Shown: positions 35,156 through 47,116, counted from the stretch's first letter. The stretch is DNA of 64,000 nt from Chionoecetes opilio (GCA_016584305.1 JACEEZ010022462.1:132001-196000), one strand, 5' to 3'. Made by a program: numbers and translations. The notes: a model not told the origin generated them from the letters alone.

Positions 35156-35887
35156 TGGTACCTTGACTTACGAGTTTAATTCGTTCATTGATCGAGCTCG
35201 TAACTCAATTTGCTCGTATATCAAATCAATTTTCCCCATTGAAATTAATTGAAATACCATTAATCCGTTCCAGCCCCCCAAAAACACCCCAACTTTTTGA
35301 CTGTACCTATATGACTGGACTGCACTCACCCTCTGCCATTTGCATTCGCCAGTGTTTACACTCTGTGTATCAGCTGTGGGTGGAACTGCCGCTAAACGTA
35401 CTGCACTCACCCTCCTCCATTTGCATTCGCCAGTGTTTACACTCTGTGTATCAGCTGTGGGTGGAACTGCCGCTAAACGTACTGCACTCACCCTCCGCCA
35501 TTTGCATTCGACAGTGTTTATACTCTGTGTATCAGCTGTTGGAAACAGCTGTGGGTGGAACTGCCGCTAAACGTACTGCACTCACCCTCCGCCATTTGCA
35601 TTTGCCAGTGTGAGCACAACACAACAGAGATGCTTCCACGGCGAGGTAACCACGTGAAGTGAACAAGTGAGTTGCTGGATGCTGGGCGGATGTTGTGGCG
35701 TTCGCTGTGCTAACTAGCGGCGGCGTATCTGAAGCTCGCTCGTAACAAAACAAAAAACAAAAAAACAAAAATATCGCTCGTAACTCTGATTTTGGCTCGC
35801 AACTCAAAGCAAAAAATTGACCGAGCGACTGTTCATAACTCGGAAAACTCGTAAGTTGGGGCACTCGTAAGTCAAGGTACCACTGTA
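35151..35887. mobile_element. TA-flanked MITE with internal 81-bp tandem repeat
   Basis: The left end tacagtggtaccttgactta is the complement of taagtcaaggtaccactgta at 35868-35887. The internal tandem unit starting actgcactcaccctc begins at 35319, 35400, 35481 and 35575 (periods 81, 81 and 94; the last includes a 13-bp insertion). TA-flanked CAGT ends fit the Tc1/mariner/pogo group. No transposase is present. Confidence 0.9.
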
Positions 35888-35972
35888 CATATATATAATA
35901 CAACCTCGCTTTACAAACACTCACACGAAAAATTATCGCGAGTTACGCAACAAAACTTAATAACTTCTTTTA

Positions 35973-36077
35973 ATGCACAAGAAAATGGAAGGTAAGCAAG
36001 CACAAAATTCTTCTTATGTGTAATTTTTTACACATAATAAGAATTTTGTGCTTGCTTACCTTCCATTTTCTTGTGCA
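35973..36077. repeat. Near-perfect palindrome
   Basis: Arms of about 48 bases (tgcacaagaaaatggaaggt, aagcaagcacaaaattctt) with a very short centre around ttttttacaca. It would form a strong cruciform or hairpin. It is probably a small foldback element. Confidence 0.9.
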
Positions 36078-36267
36078 CTAAAAGAAATTATTCAATGGGA
36101 AAATGGGATTTGTTACTGCTACTCCCCAATAATTCTCAGCAGTATATTTTACCAGCTTTAAATGACATAGTTCAATGGTTCAGTTTATTATCATCACCAC
36201 TGGCTTCACTCTAATGCTTCCAAGATATGTTGGGGTGATTGAAAATATGTGAAAACCACAATTTGTG

Positions 36268-36714
36268 TACTCAACCCTCGATCTAACAGACTAAATAGGG
36301 AATCAAAGTTTCCGTTGCTTGACAAAGTCCATGGCTTGGTATTCCTGGGCCAGACACCAATTTTTTTTCATACCTAACACTTTTTATTACATATAAAGAC
36401 AAACAAAATATGAAAAATTATTATGAATAATCACTTATGGGTATTAAGAAACGTATTGCTATGTATAACCAAGACACTACGTATCATTACAAAACAAAAA
36501 CTTGAAAATAATTTTTTTGTTTTATTTAGTGCAAACTATATGTAGAGCTGTATACAGGACTATGGACAGGACTCAGAAGGCTTCTATTCTGAGTCCAAGG
36601 TGGTGGCCTGGCGGACACATTTTTCAATCAGCGGACTTATTGAATAGTTTGGTCCGCTTGCTCGGTACCAGATGGAGATTGTTAAATCCGAAGTTCGTTA
36701 AATCGAGGGTCGAG

Positions 36715-36716
<2 letters not shown>
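36268..36716. mobile_element. TA-flanked MITE with actcaaccctcg ends
   Basis: The left end tactcaaccctcgatctaac is complementary, with two mismatches, to gttaaatcgagggtcgagta at the right. No ORF. It ends at the (AC)n tract 36723-36801. Confidence 0.8.

Positions 36717-36722
<6 letters not shown>

Positions 36723-36801
<79 letters not shown>
36723..36801. repeat. (AC)n microsatellite
   Basis: About 39 AC units between the MITE and the next exon's intron flank. Confidence 0.97.
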
Positions 36802-36803
<2 letters not shown>

Positions 36804-36962
36804 TCATAAATGGCCACATTTTCAAGTGTTTCAGGTTGGCTGTTGCCGTGGGATGGCCAGCCATCTATGATGGGAACTGGGCTAATGCATGCTGTGCGGC
36901 ACTTCAAGACTTTTTTTTTTATTGAACTATTTATGAAAATGGATAACTTGTCTTACGCACAG

Positions 36963-37226
36963 TACGTAGAGTTGGAGAGATGGGGAGTTCCAGTGGAGAA
37001 GAGGCAGTACAACTGGATACAACGCCCTCCACCACCTGAATTCCAACATGGTACATCTACAAAGTCCATCCAGGTGTTCATCTCTGGCACTCAGCCCACA
37101 TTGGTAGAGCCTGGATCCACAAGTCCAGGCTCTCAGTTAGGGAACTCCACAGGGGCTGTACAGCCACCAGGAGGTGGAGGTAGTCCAAGGAGATCCCAGG
37201 ATCCAGTGTTGGGCTCATCTAGTCCG
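36963..37226 (+). CDS. Third coding exon of the CxxC-module gene
   Basis: An acceptor (tcttacgcacag) ends at 36962 and a donor (CCG|gtatgt) is at 37227. The 88 codons are in phase 0 at both ends. The start [18 protein letters not shown] matches the end of each module (x-x-YE-x-P-x-R-x-Y/F), completing module 6 in register. The rest is a Gly/Ser/Pro-rich, low-complexity tail ([11 protein letters not shown]), with no more CxxC pairs. Phase, module fit and splice sites all agree. Confidence 0.87.
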
Positions 37227-37466
37227 GTATGTGGTTTGGCTTGTGATGACAGTTGTTGCCTCCTAATCATAATCCTTTCCAATATGGAAAGGCCCATGCT
37301 TACACCCCACTGGTTATAATTTGCTTTTTTCTGGCCTGAAGGTTTTGCATGAATTATATGTAGCAGAAACACTGAATTAATTCTTTTGATGTTTCCCCTC
37401 AAATTATGCATGCACAGTAGTCCTCTTTGAGGGATGAGGCGGTGACATGAACTGCTTCCTCTATGT

Positions 37467-38105
37467 GAGATACACAGGTCTGTGCATGAGAACCTGGTCT
37501 GATCCTTCAAAATTAGCACCTGGTGATGTCACGAACCCATAATACACCCACTGCCTCAGATCTACTATCATCTCAGCATTGTACAGTAGGGCCTCATGAC
37601 AAACTTACATGTAGGTACCTATATGTAAATATAATCAATATGGAAAGGCAACGAAAACTTCCCATGAAATGGTTTGAATTAAGTTTTTTAATGAAGTACT
37701 GTAGTTAGGATTCAAGTGCTCCAGCTTCTGATGGCCGCTGTATCCGTCGCCCTCCGCTTCAGCCAAAACTCCCATTTGCAGCAATTCATTATCATTAAAA
37801 CCCGTGAAGTTCTCAGGGTTGAGCGGGGCAACGGGGACAACGTTACTAGACCCTTTCAGTATAGCCTCATGTTCCTTCTTTTCCACTCAAGCAGTGATTG
37901 ATGAATGATTGTTGACTGGTTTATTTGTATTTCTGAGTAGTAATTTGCATTGATGAGGCATGTTAGTTTTCAAGATGACTGAGAGTTTCTTGGCGAGTAC
38001 ATCAATTCAATCTGCTCCTGAAGTGTAGCCTTTAAATGCCAATACATCTAAACGCTGGCTAGTCTAAATGTGCTAGCTGGTCTGGCTGCGTGGGGGGCAG
38101 TCCCA
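37467..38105. repeat. Diverged long repeat, copy 1
   Basis: Aligns by eye with 46314-46980: shared words include atccttcaaaat, ccactgcctc, ttcagtatag/ttcactcag context, gtgattgatgaatgattg-like text, and ggctggtctggctg near the end. The class is unknown. Confidence 0.55.
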
Positions 38106-38944
38106 GGCCCCTCATCACTAAATTCTTCTGGGTTGTCTGGTTTTTACCTCATCTTGTTCGGTAGCTTGGTGGTAGATGAAAATCGACTAGTTCAAGACAT
38201 CCATCCCTAGCCATTGAGTCACCAAGTCGCTAGTTCCGGCCCGGGATTGTTTTTATCTTATCACTAGTAAAAATGACAATTATTGCAGGGCCTCATTGTA
38301 CAAGGTAAGAGTTTTTGCTGTTTATGAGTAAGTAAAGTTGATGACATGTGCTCTGCTGCGCGTGGCCTCAGTGCTCATCTCCGTCACATTAGCCTTTGAG
38401 CCTGTGGTGGGTGACAACCCGTTACCCCGGACACAGGGCTAGTGTGACATCCGGGTTACCACAGTTACCTTCCCCAGGTTTCCCCAGGTACCCATTTATC
38501 AATCCTGAAAGGGGGGATGAACCAGCACAATCTTGGTATTTGTATGGGGTTTTTTCCTCACAACAAGGTGTTGATTGATCAAATTACCTCCTCTTATTAT
38601 TTACATATATCACTTTAAGGCCAGGGAAATGCTTCAGAGTGCCCTCAGCTACTTGATATATTGCTGTTTATGAATACATTCTCAGTGAGTAAAATTATTG
38701 GTCTTTAAGGATAATTATAAATTGTATGTGTGAATAGAATAATAACATTGAAATTGCTGCTATCAGTAAAACGAAGTATTGCACAGTTGAACCTCATATT
38801 ATCAATTATCAAACCTTTTGTTTTTGTTTATTTTGTTTCACTTAGTGTAACAGTTTTCAGGAACATAGCCTCCCGGAGGAACCTACTGCATTAACTGTCT
38901 CACAAGGGGCTACTGTATGTACTAATTTTACTTATACAATCACA
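38106..38944. other. No gene; possible SINE-body fragment at 38400-38570
   Basis: ggtttccccaggtacccatt then ggggatgaaccagc resembles the body of tRNA-derived SINEs common in decapods, but no A or B box is visible. The rest shows nothing recognisable. Confidence 0.4.
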
Positions 38945-39273
38945 TACAGTAGAAGCTCGATATAATGGAATAATCAGCCAAAACTGATTCCAGTAACTCA
39001 AATTTTCCGCTAAATTGAACTTCCGTTATTGACTCCTGATATAGCGTGATATAACAGAAATTTCCGTAAAATCGAGAGCGTTTCTGGTAAATCATGTTTT
39101 TGCAGCGGTCTGTATGGGCCCGGCCCCTCAAGCCTACCCAAATGCATGGGTCGGCAGCCATTAGCGGAACTGCACCAAATATTGCTACATTTAGCAAAAC
39201 TTTCCGCAATATCTAGCATTGCAAAATGGAATAGCGGAATTTTTATTTTCCGGTAAATCGAGCTTCTAATGTA
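38945..39273. mobile_element. TA-flanked MITE with tacagtagaagctcgat ends
   Basis: tacagtagaagctcgat at the left is complementary, with one mismatch, to atcgagcttctaatgta at the right. The internal sequence is rich in ttccg/cggaa words. No transposase. Confidence 0.85.
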
Positions 39274-39845
39274 CTTAATCCCATTTGTTCCTGCTTAATC
39301 ACTACCTCTCAAAGAACTGAAGGGGTGATCTGCTTACACTTCTGTGACCTCCAATGGTAGTATGCCTACATGCTTTTTATAATGAGATGCATGAAAAATT
39401 CCTAATATTACAGCAATGGGAGCATCGGACAAATCAAAGTTATACTGTTGACCGTGATACAATATTGGAAATATTCCATGAGTTACTTTACCCGGGTGTG
39501 GCTCAGAATGCCTTTGTTCTCCCTTTCTTTAATATTAGTAGTGATATAGTATAGTGATCTAACCAATCAATCATTTCATGATCTAACCACAAGGTGGTAT
39601 ATACTACGTACCCTCTTGAATTGAAATGTTCAGTTATACATTCAGACATTTATTATTGAGAAGAGCTTGTTGAGTGAAGTATATGAGCCTCATTTCCATC
39701 CCATGGGGCCGATTCTGAAAGGAAGTAGATTTTTCTTGATTTTACATTATGTCAGATATCTAAAAGAAAGAAGAAGAAATAGATAAACGATAATGATAAT
39801 TAATAAAAACTTTAGAGCTCCCATTTCTTCTTATTCAATTACATG
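39274..39845. other. Intron sequence, no feature seen
   Basis: No recognisable repeat ends or exons. Confidence 0.5.
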
Positions 39846-40379
39846 TACAGTAAACCCTCGTTTTTACGGACCTCTATACGTATAACAAATATTGGCTTTA
39901 ACAAACTTTTTCTGCCATTCCGATATACTATGCGGGGATTTACCGAATAAGTTCGGTTAATGCGGGGTTTGGTTCGGTGGTGGGCCAGCCGAGTATGTAC
40001 ACGCAGGTCGGTCGGTGGCACTGAAAACAAAGCCGACCGGGCGGTGCGCGGCTGTGAGCTGATCAGTCTAGCTTTGTCTGCACGAGTGTAAACACCTCCT
40101 CTCACGTCCTCCCACGCCTCACCACGTATTGTTTTAATTTCCCTGCTTGCGTGTAGTATTTGTGACGGCTGCATGTACGTGAGTATACGAACTTTCATCT
40201 AATGTAATAAACAAAGTTTATTATACACGGAAATGGTCGGAAATAGCGAACTTTCACCTCATATAACTAACAAAGTTTATTATATACTAAAAGTTCAGAT
40301 TCCTCGGATATGACGGACTTTCGGATATAATGTCACCCCCTTCCCCCCAATTGGTTCGTTAAAGTGAGGGTTTACTGTA
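39846..40379. mobile_element. TA-flanked MITE with tacagtaaaccctc ends
   Basis: tacagtaaaccctcgttttt at the left is complementary to gagggtttactgta at the right. An internal duplication, acaaagtttattata, occurs at about 40212 and 40270. About 534 bp, no transposase. Confidence 0.88.
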
Positions 40380-40862
40380 TTATGTAAACTCTGCATCTTC
40401 AACTGCATGTAGAAAGCTTTTCTAAGCTTTTGGATGCCAATGAGTATTGAAATCAAACTTCACCCACTGATCCACGACTGATGCAAAAATTTGAGCAAAA
40501 AAACATTAATTTTGTTTTGGAGCCAAAGTATCCTCATCTAAGCCTGCAGCCTTTAGGACCTCATTACTGTACCTTGGCATCATAACTGAGCAACGGGCCA
40601 GCCTCATGCACATGCTCTTGTCAAATGTGTTATCACTTTAATATTTTCGGATTCTAAGCTCTGTTTTCAGGCTACATAACATAAGTAGGGGATGCATTGT
40701 TGCCCGATAACATTTGAAAGTAAGTACAGTACAGTACACCACCACTGCATATCATTGGGATGTCTTTCATGAGCCACCCATGACTAGCATAGCCTTTACA
40801 TAAATTAAGTAACCTTCCATGAAGTATGGGAGTCTGGCTTGGTTCTGAATCTTGCCACAGCA

Positions 40863-41044
40863 CATGTGAGGCGCTTATTTCAGAAAGTCGATAAGCGCCA
40901 TCAATAAAAAACTTAAGAAAATAGCTTCAAAATGTTTCAATGTTCAAAATGTCATATCTTTTGAACATTGAAACATTTTGAAGCCATTTTTTTTGTTTTT
41001 TATTGATGGCGCTTATGGACTTTCTGAAATAAGCGCCTCATGTA
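40863..41044. mobile_element. Foldback element with gaggcgcttatttcag arms
   Basis: Arms of about 85 bases (ggcgcttatttcagaaagt; gcgccatcaataaaaaac; aaaatgtttcaatgttcaaa) return in reverse complement around a short centre at about 40952-40965. Confidence 0.88.
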
Positions 41045-42485
41045 GAGAAGTGCTTGAAACGGATGATTATGAGGCACACATTGGATCATGGAAATTTCTC
41101 CTTATTCTGTTTAATCTTAGAAAACTAAGTAATGGGGCACTGGCAGAAACATGCCAGAACAAAGACCCGGGGTGCGGACAAGGCAGGCTGGGGTGTGGCC
41201 GGGCTGGCGGCTGTGCAGTGTGGGACCATGTGAGTAAGGTGGGCACAGAAAGTAAGCACAGAAAAATGTTGTAGCATGTCCTTGCTTTTGCATATTTCTG
41301 ACAGGATTTGTTACTTAACACCATCAGTGTCTCATACACCTAGCTACACATCTGAAAAGTTTATTTTTATTTTATCAACTCAAACTTTTGTCCTGTAGTC
41401 AGGTGCATTTTCTGTCTTTTAGGAGCTATTATCAAGGCACAAGAATGAAAATTGTATTAGACCCACAGACAAATTTCTGTAAGTATGCTGTAAGGGTAAA
41501 ATTTTACTTTCACAATGCATTTGTTGGTGAAAATTATTACATTCCTGTTTTCATGTGTTTGGGACGATAATCACCATGAGAAATGTCGGACATACTTCTA
41601 GATAATAGTAAACCTATCTTCTAACCTCCTAACCTAACCCCATGCTTAAACATCCTAACATTAACAAGGCTGCTGCTGCTGCTGCTGCTTTCTTCTTTTG
41701 ACCTCTGTTGCTTTTAACAGAGTTCCTTGTGAAAGAAAGGAAAAATGCGAAGAAATTAGACTTTAATTAGACTTAGGAAAATCTGAAAATGTACAAAAGG
41801 AAAGTTAATACAACCTGAATAATATATTAGAAACACAGGACTAAAAGACAGCTGTTAAGGAGTCACCGTAGAAACAATAGTGCTATTCACACCATAGGAT
41901 CCGATTTGACACACCCGTACGCAGGTTAGCTGTGCTTGCGTTGTAAACTTACTTTGTCTCCTTACTATAAAAGAAAGAATGCAGATTTTAAAGGTCAAGA
42001 AGATTGAAATGTTACTAAGCTACCTACAAAGCATATTGATTAGGAAGATAAAAGTGCCGAGACCTTTATTTCATGTCTTTTTTTTTTTTTTTTCTTTTCA
42101 AAATAAGCATGCGCATGCGTCTTCCACATCGGAGCGTCATCAACGCCCGAATATATGGTAATTACCGGTAACTATCTCACTATTCCACCAGCATGTATTT
42201 AGAATTATATTGCACAACTGCAAATTATTATTTTCACTGCTAGATGCAAAAGTAAGCAGACAACTCTACAATTACCTTCTTACCACAACACATTTAAACA
42301 TAAAAAAATATGTATACTCCTATGTTTACCTGACTTTGTAATGTACATCTATCTATTGATCTGATGCCTGTTCCTAAGAACCCCAATGGAATGGCAGTGA
42401 CAGAACAGTATGTTTTCCTGTCCTTACATTCCCTCTTGTATGCTGTAACCCTCTTGTGTTTCTTTCGTCACTTTCTCTCATACAC
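41045..42485. other. Intron sequence, no supported exon
   Basis: A weak cassette-exon candidate at 41158-41229 is discussed among rejected items. A ctg run occurs near 41672-41687 and a T-run at about 42078-42093. Confidence 0.45.
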
Positions 42486-42690
42486 TATAGTCTATTCACT
42501 TAAGCTGGATTCTTGAGAGCTGCTCGATGCCTACCCGAGTATGTAAGGATGTCGCTGATTGCCTGATGCACGCGGGCTGGGTGGTGATGGTGGTGGTATT
42601 TTGGTAGCATCAGCCAATCAGCGACATCCTTACATACTCGGGTAGGCATCGAACAGCTCCCAAGAATCCAGCTTAAGTGAATAGACTTTA
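42486..42690. mobile_element. Foldback element with agtctattcac ends, copy 2
   Basis: Same arms and loop as 21079-21283, with single-base changes such as ttgagagc and gattgcctgat. Confidence 0.88.
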
Positions 42691-43128
42691 GTCCTCTGTC
42701 TTCCTTCACTGGGGGTCGTCCTCTAGCACCCACCGCATCTACTACACTCATACATACTCTCTTAGTCATCTCACTCTGCCATTCTCTCTAAATGACCAAA
42801 CCGCCTCAGAGTGCTGCGTTTTATCCCTTCAACCACGCTACATTGCATTCCCTCATTTATTAATTCATCAAACTTTCAAAATATTCCATCCACCTTCCTT
42901 TCACTTGCCTCGTTCTCTCTCAACATTCTTCCATCAACATCTTTCACCTAGTTTCCTTCGTAATGTACAGAATACCCCCCAAAAAACATATCCCAAGCAT
43001 AAGAAACATTTCCAATAGACACATAATTTAATATAATGGGCCTGTTTTGTTCTAAATAAGATTATAAGGTTTATAATATTTGACATTTATTCAGCTATTG
43101 AAGAGGATCTCGTCTTTTCTTCCTGCAG
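42691..43128. other. Intron sequence, no feature seen
   Basis: Pyrimidine-rich then AT-rich sequence leading to the acceptor at 43128. Confidence 0.5.
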
Positions 43129-43570
43129 ATGGTTGATGGATCAGGGTTACATCTACACACATCGAAGCAGGATGAAGACCTTGCATTGCCTGCTAACAGT
43201 GCCTTACCAAAAGTGAATACGAGTACAAACTTATGTGCAGATTCAATTGAGACTTGCATAGGAAATATCCCCTCCTGTTATGCCCCCCTTCCGCTCAAAA
43301 TTGGTATCGCCAGGCAGGGGGGCACACAGTCTGCGAACCTGGCCAAACATACAGTGGCATCCAGTGAAGGTCTCAACTGTGGCGATACCAAAGAACGAGG
43401 AAACGCAGAGCAAAGAATCCTCAAAGTGGACCAATTCTCCCAGAACTCTAAATTCCCCTGTGTCTCCAAGGCAGGCGTCCAAGGGCACGTCTCCGCCAGT
43501 CGAGGCGGAGACTACCAACTAGAGGACCATGATAAGATGGTACACAAGAAAAGGAAATCAGTGATCAGAG
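43129..43570 (+). CDS. Probable fourth coding exon of the CxxC-module gene
   Basis: A strong acceptor (cttttcttcctgcag) ends at 43128 and a donor (CAGAG|gtgcgt) is at 43571. In phase 0, which exon 36963-37226 requires, the exon is open for 147 codons plus one base, starting MVDGSGLHLHTSK and ending HKKRKSVIRG. The basic end KKRK could be a nuclear-localisation signal. No CxxC module is present. Oddly, another frame (43262-43522) is also open and reads like a Ser/Pro/Thr-rich tail, so frame assignment depends on the splice phase. The exon is likely but less certain than the previous three. Confidence 0.6.
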
Positions 43571-44041
43571 GTGCGTTAGTATTATAGTGTTTATTGTCAC
43601 TTAGTCATGGTGTAGGAATTCAGTAGAAAGTTGAAAGAGAATATAAGTTTTAGTTTAGATGAAATAGATAAATTTAGATGAAATATAAATAATGATACCC
43701 TTCTCTGATATCATCCACTCAACCCCTCTTGAATCTTTCCTTAGAAATAACGTGACAGATAAGAGGAGAGCATAGGCTTGAACATTTTATTCTTCACCTA
43801 TCTTCTAACAAGGCCATGACTATATCAGAACTCAAGTTTCATTACTGAAAACCTGATTTACAACATGGACACTAAAATCTAGCTTATTTAGGTTAGAATA
43901 ACATTAAATATTAGTCGCTAGAGCCCTCACACCTGCAGTTCATGAATCTGAGTGAAGTTCATAAGGTACCTCCAGATGGCACGAGTGCTTACTGCTTAGT
44001 GTACTGGTGAATCAATGCTTGACTAATTTCTTTTGGATTCT

Positions 44042-44254
44042 TTAACCCCTTGAGACCCAGAACGTAATTTCCATTGTAATTTGGGTACTATTAGACGATT
44101 TTTAGTGAATATATGCAATATTTTATAGATAAGACCTGTTTAGTATCCTTGTCCACTAGCTAATTCGGTATATTCAGTTAGTTTTCGTTATTTTATGGCT
44201 CGACAACACACGTTTTTATAGAGCAAAGGAAAGATCTGGGCGTGAAGGGGTTAA
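44042..44254 (+). mobile_element. piggyBac-like MITE (TTAA-flanked), copy 3
   Basis: Perfect TTAA on both sides with ccccttgagaccc and gggcgtgaagggg ends. The best-preserved copy of the family in the window. Confidence 0.8.
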
Positions 44255-44292
44255 TGCTGCCAAAATATGATGTGAACTATCCCATCCAACAG

Positions 44293-44405
44293 GCCTCAAC
44301 ACTCCTGCAGCGGCCACAAGCACCACCACCTCCCAGATCTCAAGGCCACCCTGCACGCAACAGCTGCTCACAAGATCACCGGAGCTCCAGACCAAGTGCT
44401 CATAA
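44293..44405 (+). CDS. Alternative terminal exon candidate
   Basis: A weak acceptor (cccatccaacag) ends at 44292. Joined to 43129-43570 (phase 1), the frame reads 36 codons (LNTPAAATSTTTSQ...) to TAA at 44403-44405. The phase-0 frame is also open and longer (ASTLLQRPQAPPPP...). The exon starts 38 bases after a MITE, and its polypyrimidine tract is poor, so support is modest. It competes with 50726-50904 for the 3' end. Confidence 0.3.
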
Positions 44406-45784
44406 TATACAGGAGGAAGATATGAAAAATATTCTTGTTAACAACTTTCAATTCATGCTGTCATTATTTCATGTATGCCTTAATTTGTCAGTTGTGCAAA
44501 GATTAATTGACATTTGATTTGTGACTCATTTAAGATAAAACTTTTAACTATGTGTATTTACCTATTTCACCTTGTAGTACACAGGGTTTGAGCTTAGCCT
44601 TTGTTGTCCAGTCTTAATCTCTGCCTTTATCCATTCTCATTTTCTTTCTAACCTTAGATGTTCCTTGCTTGCACCATCATCGCCATCAAGCCATTCCAGA
44701 TATCAGTGCATAAACTTGATTAGTTCAATTTACTGCATCATTTATTTTATAGATTTTTTTCTAAACTGAAAGCCATCATATAAAAGCAAAGCACTGATGA
44801 TGATGTTCATTCCTTGTTTCCATATCTTCTTATTTCAGAAGAGGAACTTTTTTTTTTTTTTTTGAAGCAGCTTTTCTTTGTAACCAAGTGATGATAGACA
44901 AGAAGCCTGTTATTATACAATCCAGGCATGTCATTTTCTGAAAAGTAGAGCTAGGAATTTGATAGCCAATTATTTAGTGGTCTAGATGTGTGCATTTCAA
45001 AACGTGCTGAAGATATAATCTGATTGTATGATTCTCACCATATGTATTTATTACCATGTATAATTTGGAGGGGGGCATGAGTCAGACCAGAATTGATTTC
45101 CACTTAAAATCTTGGTCAAGGTTAATACTTGGTGGAAAAGTCGATCCTGAATCTCAGAACAATTCCACTGGTGGGATGACAACGTGGCAGCCAACTCAGA
45201 CCACTTAGGGAACTTGAACAGAATACAATCTAGTCTAATATTGATAAACTACCTGTAATAGAAAAATAAAGTTAAGAATCAGCTGTTCACATTAGGTCTT
45301 AAATATTACTCATTAATCATATTCATATTCAAATAAAATAGAAGGCACTGTGAAAAAGAATCAGCAGAGAGTTCATTGAGCCAATGATGTGGCCGTGATT
45401 TGAGTAGAGGCATGTAGGAAGGTTTGTTTACATCTGGTGAGAAGTAACATGCCATCACTTATCCAAACTGCAAACAATAGCTAAGAACAAAAAATAAATA
45501 AGCAAAAGGCACATATTACAGTGGGTTTAATGCTAAAAACAATTAATGATGCATGTCAAGATATCACAGAGTACAACTGGCTGGGTGAATTTTGAGGTAC
45601 AATACTGTATGTGCTGGCATACATAAGAGGAACTTTTGGCCTTGGAAAATAAGCATAAAATGGGGCTCATCAGGCATAGGCATAAAATCATAACCAGCAT
45701 CCTTTGCTTCTGTTGTAGGAAGTAGAGCACGTCGTTTGCTTCTGTTGTAGGAAGTAGAGCACGTCGCCAAACACTCACTCTAAA
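44406..45784. other. No gene; 31-bp direct duplication at 45703-45766
   Basis: tttgcttctgttgtaggaag + tagagcacgtcg occurs twice in tandem. Nothing else recognisable. Confidence 0.45.
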
Positions 45785-45853
45785 GGGTATAAGAACATTA
45801 GAAAATAAGGAAGCTACAAGAGGCTGCGAGACCTACAAGTGGTAGTTCCTATA
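45785..45853 (+). repeat. Dispersed short motif
   Basis: gaacattagaaaataaggaa, gctacaagaggctgcgagac and gtggtagttcct together resemble 18488-18530, 53048-53105 and, inverted, 21578-21640. Probably a fragment of an abundant interspersed repeat. Confidence 0.6.
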
Positions 45854-46313
45854 GTGGAAGAAGTGGTCCCTGAGTGTTATGGTGTCCTAAGGAGTACCTG
45901 TAGTGGACACAAGTCATTACGGGCCCCAAGGTCTGCAAAAGTTCCAGTCATGTTAAGTTTGAACCTTAAAAGATACTGTAAAGACAATTTTCAACGATAT
46001 CTGTATTTTGATTTATTATGTACTTTCTCTTTGAATGTGATTAATATTGCAATACAACTATTACCTTACTGTTGTATTTAATCCATAAGAGATATCTGAG
46101 ATAATTAAAAATATTATTGGATTTTTGACCTAGGAACTCTTAGAGCCACAATAAGCTTAGCCCTAACATGGTCATATTGATTCAGAATATATATTATTAT
46201 GTCGGTCTATTCAGTATATTTTTGTTACTACCTGGATTGTATTATTTTTCACTACATGATTAATACAATGGTCCTTCTAAGCTACACGCTTGAGACTATT
46301 TTTGAAAGACTCA

Positions 46314-46980
46314 TGAGATATGCGGGTCTGCACAATAGACATGGGCCCAATCCTTCAAAATGTGCATGTGGTGACATCATATAGACATAATACACACACA
46401 CTTCACCTTCCACACCCGCCCACTGCCTCGCACTTACTACTTAACATCTCAAGACTGTACGCTCAGTAACTAACTTACTTTTATGCAAAAATATCATAAC
46501 CAATAGGGAAAGACAACATAAATTCTCCAATTAATGCTTTAGAATTTTAATTGAAGTTTACTGAATAACGAAGATACAAGTCGGGAATGCATCAGCCGCT
46601 TACATACAGCCAGCCAGCCAATGCTGCCACCACCACTTCCTACGCAACCGAAAACACTCGCATTGCAGCAATACATATCCTTATATCTAGTCAAGTCCTA
46701 AGGGTTCCTAGGGCTGAGCAATCAACAAGGGCAATGTGATCAGGTCCTTGCACAGCTTCACTCAGACTTTTCCCTCCTTATGTAATGAGTGATTAATGAC
46801 TGGTTAGTATGTATGCATTCTAGAACAGTAATATGCATTGATGAGCCATGCTAGCTTTTTGAGACGAGTGAGGACCTCTTGGTTAGTTTATATAAATTCA
46901 ATGTGCACCTGGAGTGTAGCCTACAGTGCCAAAACCGAAAGTTGGCTGGTCTGGCTGTGGAGGCTGATCCCCATCTGGTA
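46314..46980. repeat. Diverged long repeat, copy 2
   Basis: Same order of matching words as 37467-38105. It contains no recognisable coding sequence. Confidence 0.55.
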
Positions 46981-47116
46981 GCACAATTTTTTTTCAGACT
47001 GTCAGCATCAGTATCTTGGAGATATAGGTATACACTTGGTCACTATGCTAAAGCATTTGTATATTTTACAATGTCCCTAACAATAGAGTAAAGGCTTCTG
47101 ACAGCAGATTCTTTCT

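Noticed and set aside
38289..38304. Sixteen-base microexon between ttattgcag and gtaaga
   Set aside because: It would break the phase between exons 37226 and 43129 and has no other support.
41158..41229. 72-base phase-0 cassette exon, Cys/Gly-rich, with a good donor (gtgagt)
   Set aside because: The acceptor lacks a pyrimidine tract, and the peptide does not match the module pattern. Spliced reads would be needed to reinstate it.
43280..43522. Ser/Pro-rich alternative frame within exon 43129-43570
   Set aside because: Preceded by a stop at 43259 and out of phase with the upstream exon. Kept only as a caution in the findings.
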